Assembly (NCBI GenBank): GCA_964405455.1
Contig: CAYOOA010000048.1
Span: 1 to 16,378 of the forward strand
DNA length: 16,378 nucleotides
Direction of reading: 5' to 3'
From: CALESS01 sp964405455
Lineage (GTDB): Bacteria; Chloroflexota; Anaerolineae; Anaerolineales; Anaerolineaceae
The translations under genes were made by a program, and so were the position numbers. The notes under the pieces were generated by a model. The model searched no databases. It was not told where the DNA came from and was given only the letters and a program-made list of their open reading frames with translations. Shown in pieces: positions 13,828 to 16,378 of the stretch. Each line of letters begins with the position of its first letter. Position 1 is the first letter of the stretch.

Positions 13828-15231
13828 ATGAAAGCGAAAGTCCGTTTTTCATGGGGGCAGGGTCTGATTGCCCTGGTTCTGGTCATTATCCTTGTGCTGG
13901 GGGGCACCACCACCGCCCGGGCGGCTGAAATCATTACCGGGGAAACGATCCCGGCCGGTCAAACCATCAATGACGATGCGCTGATCGGGGGCAACACCGT
14001 CATCGTGGATGGAACCGTCAACGGTAACCTGGTTGCCGGCGGCGAAACGATCACCCTGAATGGCATCGTCAATGGCGACGCCATCCTGATGGGGCGCACT
14101 GTCATCGTTTCGCAATCCGCGCAAATCAATGGCAACCTCTTCATCGGTTCGCAGGTTGTCGAAGTTTCCGGCAAGATCAGCGGGAGCATGTTCACCGGCG
14201 CGGCTGCAGTCGAAATGCGCAGCGGTGCAGAGGTGACCGGCAATGTGTACGTTGGCGCTTACTCTTTTGAGAGTGCGGCGCAGACCAACATCGGCCGCGA
14301 CCTGCTGTTCGGCGGTTACCAGGCCCGGTTGGGCGGCGAACTGGCCCGCAACCTGAAAGCAGCCGGGGCTGCCTTTGATCTGAACGGCCTGATCGGCGGC
14401 GATGCAAACATCAATCTCGGTAATGCGCTGGAAACTACCAACCAGATGCCCATGTGGTGGAACTACATGGGTGAAAACATGCCCGAACCCGCCCAGCCCG
14501 GCCTACGCATCGGCCCGGATGCGGTCATCAAGGGCAAGCTGAGCTACACAAGCACGGTGCCGGTGGAATTCTCCAGCCAACCTGCCGGCGGCGTGGTCTA
14601 CTCCACCCCCGTCCCGGAGCAAGTACCCCAGAATTACCGCCAGCCGGAAGAGACCCGCACACCGGCTGCCAACTGGGGCTTTGGCCTGCTGCGCAGCCTG
14701 GCAACCCTGCTGATCCTGGGTGCGCTGACCATGTGGCTGGCGCCCCGCCTGCTCAAGCGCTCGGCCGGACTCTTTGAAACCAGGACGCTGCCCTCCCTGG
14801 GCATTGGCTTCCTGGCCGTGGTGTTGAGCGTGCCGGTCGTCCTGCTGGCCATTGGCGTGGTGATTGCCCTGATGCTGCTGTTTGGTCTGCTCAGCCTGGG
14901 CGGCCTGGCCGGATTGATCGGCTGGGTGGGTTTCCTGGCCATCAGCGCCGCTATCTGCCTCTTCACCCTGCTGGCGGTGTACGTGGGCAAGCTGGCCCTC
15001 GCGTACCTGGTCGGCAAGCTGCTCTTCGAAAAGCTCTTCAAAGCTGAAGGCGTCAGCCCGTGGATCGAGTTTGGCATCGGCATCCTGTTGGTGACCCTGC
15101 TGATCGCCATCCCGATCATTGGCTGGCTGTTTGGCCTCTTCATCATACTGATCGGCCTGGGCACCGTCTGGTACCTGCTGCGGCGCGAACCTGCAGCGGC
15201 TGTTCCGGCGGTTGAACCCCCGGCACTCTAA
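13828..15231 (+). CDS. Exported bactofilin-like beta-helix protein with C-terminal membrane domain
   Basis: This 467-residue protein starts with a Sec-type signal peptide (cleavage predicted after ARA, residue 32). A right-handed beta-helix-like domain follows (about 35-215), built from short Gly/Asn/Val repeats such as IVDGTVNGNLVAGG, ITLNGIVNGDAILMG and VEVSGKISGSMFTG. A linker rich in Pro (about 235-280) leads to a membrane domain with about five segments (286-308, 321-398, 415-450) and a short tail. The repeats resemble polymer-forming bactofilins, which are normally cytosolic; here the helix would lie outside the membrane. AGAGGAGA 5-6 bases before the ATG sets the start; a longer frame from 13669 lacks a ribosome site. 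It ends before a strong terminator and is probably a single gene. A role in envelope shape or surface structure is inferred. Confidence 0.85.
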   Translation: MKAKVRFSWGQGLIALVLVIILVLGGTTTARAAEIITGETIPAGQTINDDALIGGNTVIVDGTVNGNLVAGGETITLNGIVNGDAILMGRTVIVSQSAQINGNLFIGSQVVEVSGKISGSMFTGAAAVEMRSGAEVTGNVYVGAYSFESAAQTNIGRDLLFGGYQARLGGELARNLKAAGAAFDLNGLIGGDANINLGNALETTNQMPMWWNYMGENMPEPAQPGLRIGPDAVIKGKLSYTSTVPVEFSSQPAGGVVYSTPVPEQVPQNYRQPEETRTPAANWGFGLLRSLATLLILGALTMWLAPRLLKRSAGLFETRTLPSLGIGFLAVVLSVPVVLLAIGVVIALMLLFGLLSLGGLAGLIGWVGFLAISAAICLFTLLAVYVGKLALAYLVGKLLFEKLFKAEGVSPWIEFGIGILLVTLLIAIPIIGWLFGLFIILIGLGTVWYLLRREPAAAVPAVEPPAL

Positions 15232-15246
15232 ATTCAATATCGACCA

Positions 15247-15278
15247 CCGGCGGACTGGAAACAGCCCGCCGGTTTTTT
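15247..15278 (+). terminator. Rho-independent terminator after the bactofilin-like gene
   Basis: CCGGCGG (15247-15253) pairs with CCGCCGG (15266-15272), followed by six T (15273-15278). It begins 15 bases after the stop codon. Its loop and tail coincide with the -35 region of the next promoter. Confidence 0.9.
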
Positions 15279-15280
15279 GT

Positions 15281-15293
15281 TATAATCCTCGGC
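15281..15293 (+). promoter_or_regulatory. Promoter giving a probable leaderless thioesterase mRNA
   Basis: A perfect TATAAT (15281-15286) lies 7 bases before the ATG at 15294, so transcription should start at or next to the start codon. GAAACA (15258-15263) is a weak -35 with a 17-base spacer and falls in the loop of the preceding terminator. No Shine-Dalgarno sequence lies between box and ATG. Confidence 0.7.
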
Positions 15294-15722
15294 ATGGCCG
15301 AATTTAAATTTTCCATCCCGATTCAAGTGCGCTACGGGGACCTGGATCCGCAGTGGCACGTCAATAACGCCCGCTTCCTGACCTTCATCGAGCAATCCCG
15401 ATTTGCCTACATCACCCAACTGGGGCTGTGGGACGGCAAGTCCTTTCTCGATCTCGGGCTGATCGTGGCGAACATGAACATTGCCTTCCTGGCTCCGATT
15501 GAATTTCACATGGATGTGCGGGTGTACGCGCGCATCTCGCGACTGGGCAACAAAAGCATGCTCTTCGAGCATGAAATCAAGGACGAGAAAAGCGGAACAC
15601 TCCTTGGCCGCGCCGAAACCGTGATGGTTTATTACGATTATCATACCCTTTCCAGCCAGCCCATCCCGGATGCCTGGCGGGAGAAAATCTCAACTTTTGA
15701 GGGCATTCCGCCCAGGAGCTAA
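15294..15722 (+). CDS. Acyl-CoA thioesterase, 4HBT (hot-dog fold) family
   Basis: This 142-residue protein is of typical length for YbgC/FadM-like thioesterases, which hydrolyse acyl-CoA to free acid and CoA in the cytosol. The active-site region RYGDLDPQWHVNNARFL carries Asp18, aligned with the catalytic Asp of 4-hydroxybenzoyl-CoA thioesterase, and His22-Val-Asn-Asn. EFHMDVRVYARISRLGNKSM and GRAETVMVYYDY are the usual central and final strands. The substrate cannot be assigned. The ATG at 15294 has no ribosome site and appears to be at the 5' end of the message. The metallopeptidase gene follows by 3 bases, so both are likely co-transcribed. Confidence 0.92.
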   Translation: MAEFKFSIPIQVRYGDLDPQWHVNNARFLTFIEQSRFAYITQLGLWDGKSFLDLGLIVANMNIAFLAPIEFHMDVRVYARISRLGNKSMLFEHEIKDEKSGTLLGRAETVMVYYDYHTLSSQPIPDAWREKISTFEGIPPRS

Positions 15723-15725
15723 ATC

Positions 15726-16378
15726 ATGCCGAAAACATTGCCTGCCATTGAAAACCAGCGCCTGCTCCAATTCCTGGTTGACCTGTTGAACACGCCCAGC
15801 CCCACCGGGCGCACCGAGGATGTCGTGGCCTTCGTCGAAAATGCGCTGAGGGGCCTGCCCGGCGTGGAGATGAAGCGCACCCGCAAGGGCGCCCTGCTGG
15901 TGACCCTGGCCGGGGAAAGCAGCGCCGAGCCGCGCGCCCTGACCGCCCACGTGGATACGCTGGGCGCCATGGTCAAGCAGATCAAGGGCAACGGACGCCT
16001 GGAATTGAGCATGATCGGCGGATATTCATGGAACGCTGTGGAAGGCGAAGGCGTGACCGTGTTTGCCGCCAACGGCAAGCGCTTCCGCGGCAGCTACCTG
16101 ATCAACCTGGCCTCGACCCATGTGTACGGCAAGGAGATGAGCGAGCTCAAGCGCGCCCAGGATACGATGGAAGTGCGCCTGGATGAGTTCACCGACAGCG
16201 CTGAGAAGACCGCCGCCCTGGGCATCCAGGTGGGAGATTTTGTGGCCTTCGATACCCGCACCGAAGTGACCAACGACTTTGTCCGCTCGCGCTACCTGGA
16301 CGACAAGGCCTGCGTGGCCTGTCTGGTGGAAGCGGTGCGCACGCTGGCCGCGGCCGGGCGCAAACCCGCCCACAAGAC
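15726..16378 (+). CDS. M42-family metallopeptidase (glutamyl/cellulase-M-like aminopeptidase), C-terminus cut by window edge
   Basis: 217 codons are readable to the right edge without a stop; family members are about 350 residues, so roughly the first 60% is present. These cytosolic enzymes remove N-terminal residues from peptides using two metal ions and form large tetrahedral assemblies. Visible features are NTPSPTGRTEDVV near the N-terminus, AHVDTLGAMV with metal ligand His75 and Asp77, and RYLDDKACV with bridging Asp192. The PDZ-like insert typical of M42 lies between (about 85-175). The catalytic Glu-Glu and remaining ligands fall outside the window. AGGAG at 15714-15718, 7 bases before the ATG and inside the end of the thioesterase gene, supports the start and coupling. 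Confidence 0.92.
   Translation, partial: MPKTLPAIENQRLLQFLVDLLNTPSPTGRTEDVVAFVENALRGLPGVEMKRTRKGALLVTLAGESSAEPRALTAHVDTLGAMVKQIKGNGRLELSMIGGYSWNAVEGEGVTVFAANGKRFRGSYLINLASTHVYGKEMSELKRAQDTMEVRLDEFTDSAEKTAALGIQVGDFVAFDTRTEVTNDFVRSRYLDDKACVACLVEAVRTLAAAGRKPAHK

Noticed and set aside
1..16378. CRISPR arrays, tRNA/rRNA genes, transposases, phage or defence genes
   Set aside because: No regularly spaced repeats, no tRNA-like cloverleaf noticed, and no such protein motifs in any frame.

Overview
The window reads as a GC-rich bacterial chromosome fragment, most likely a metagenome-derived scaffold because it carries two 100-base N gaps. Gene content and style suggest Chloroflexota, probably Anaerolineae: lipoproteins with Pro/Thr-rich linkers, a GerMN lipoprotein, a DUF4173-type membrane protein, a secreted bactofilin-like membrane protein, zinc-ribbon membrane proteins, clear TATAAT boxes, and a short GTCATTCTGAGC-type inverted-repeat element. 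The lineage is inferred from style; there is no rRNA or other marker gene here.

Left part (1-3768). A leftward N-acetylmuramoyl-L-alanine amidase lipoprotein runs off the left edge. A small acidic protein (948-1169) follows, then a coding-like frame interrupted by a stop codon. Next is a tightly coupled block of three zinc-ribbon proteins (1338-3768). All three have the same CX2C-X14-CX2C ribbon and are joined by ATGA overlaps. The first two also have C-terminal membrane segments.

Fluoride module (3777-5927). A TATAAT box lies exactly where transcription would start at a recognisable fluoride (crcB-type) riboswitch. Its 3' P1 strand is also the 5' arm of an intrinsic terminator. Then come an 89-bp MITE/REP-like element inside the leader, the fluoride channel gene crcB, and a DUF190 protein fused to four CBS domains. 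The N gap at the crcB start is bounded by an exact 55-base duplication and is almost certainly an assembly artefact.

Middle (6062-9643). A putative lipoprotein runs right and meets a leftward DUF4173-like membrane protein across a strong shared terminator. A leftward transglutaminase-like protein follows.

TetR unit (9741-12845). A perfect TTGACA-17-TATAAT promoter carries a 14-bp palindromic operator at its start point. It drives a TetR regulator, an overlapping short-chain dehydrogenase, a dual-specificity-like phosphatase, a GerMN lipoprotein and a YbaK-like tRNA deacylase, all in one direction. The second N gap removes the end of the deacylase gene and the very end of the convergent mgtC-like gene.

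Right part (12946-16378). A leftward MgtC/SapB protein diverges from a bactofilin-like protein that is exported and membrane-anchored. A terminator follows, with the promoter of an apparently leaderless thioesterase gene nested against it. An M42-family metallopeptidase runs off the right edge.

I found no tRNA, rRNA, CRISPR array, transposase or prophage gene. The best candidates for something little described are the three-gene zinc-ribbon operon with its interrupted upstream frame, and the DUF190-4xCBS protein coupled to a riboswitch-controlled fluoride channel.
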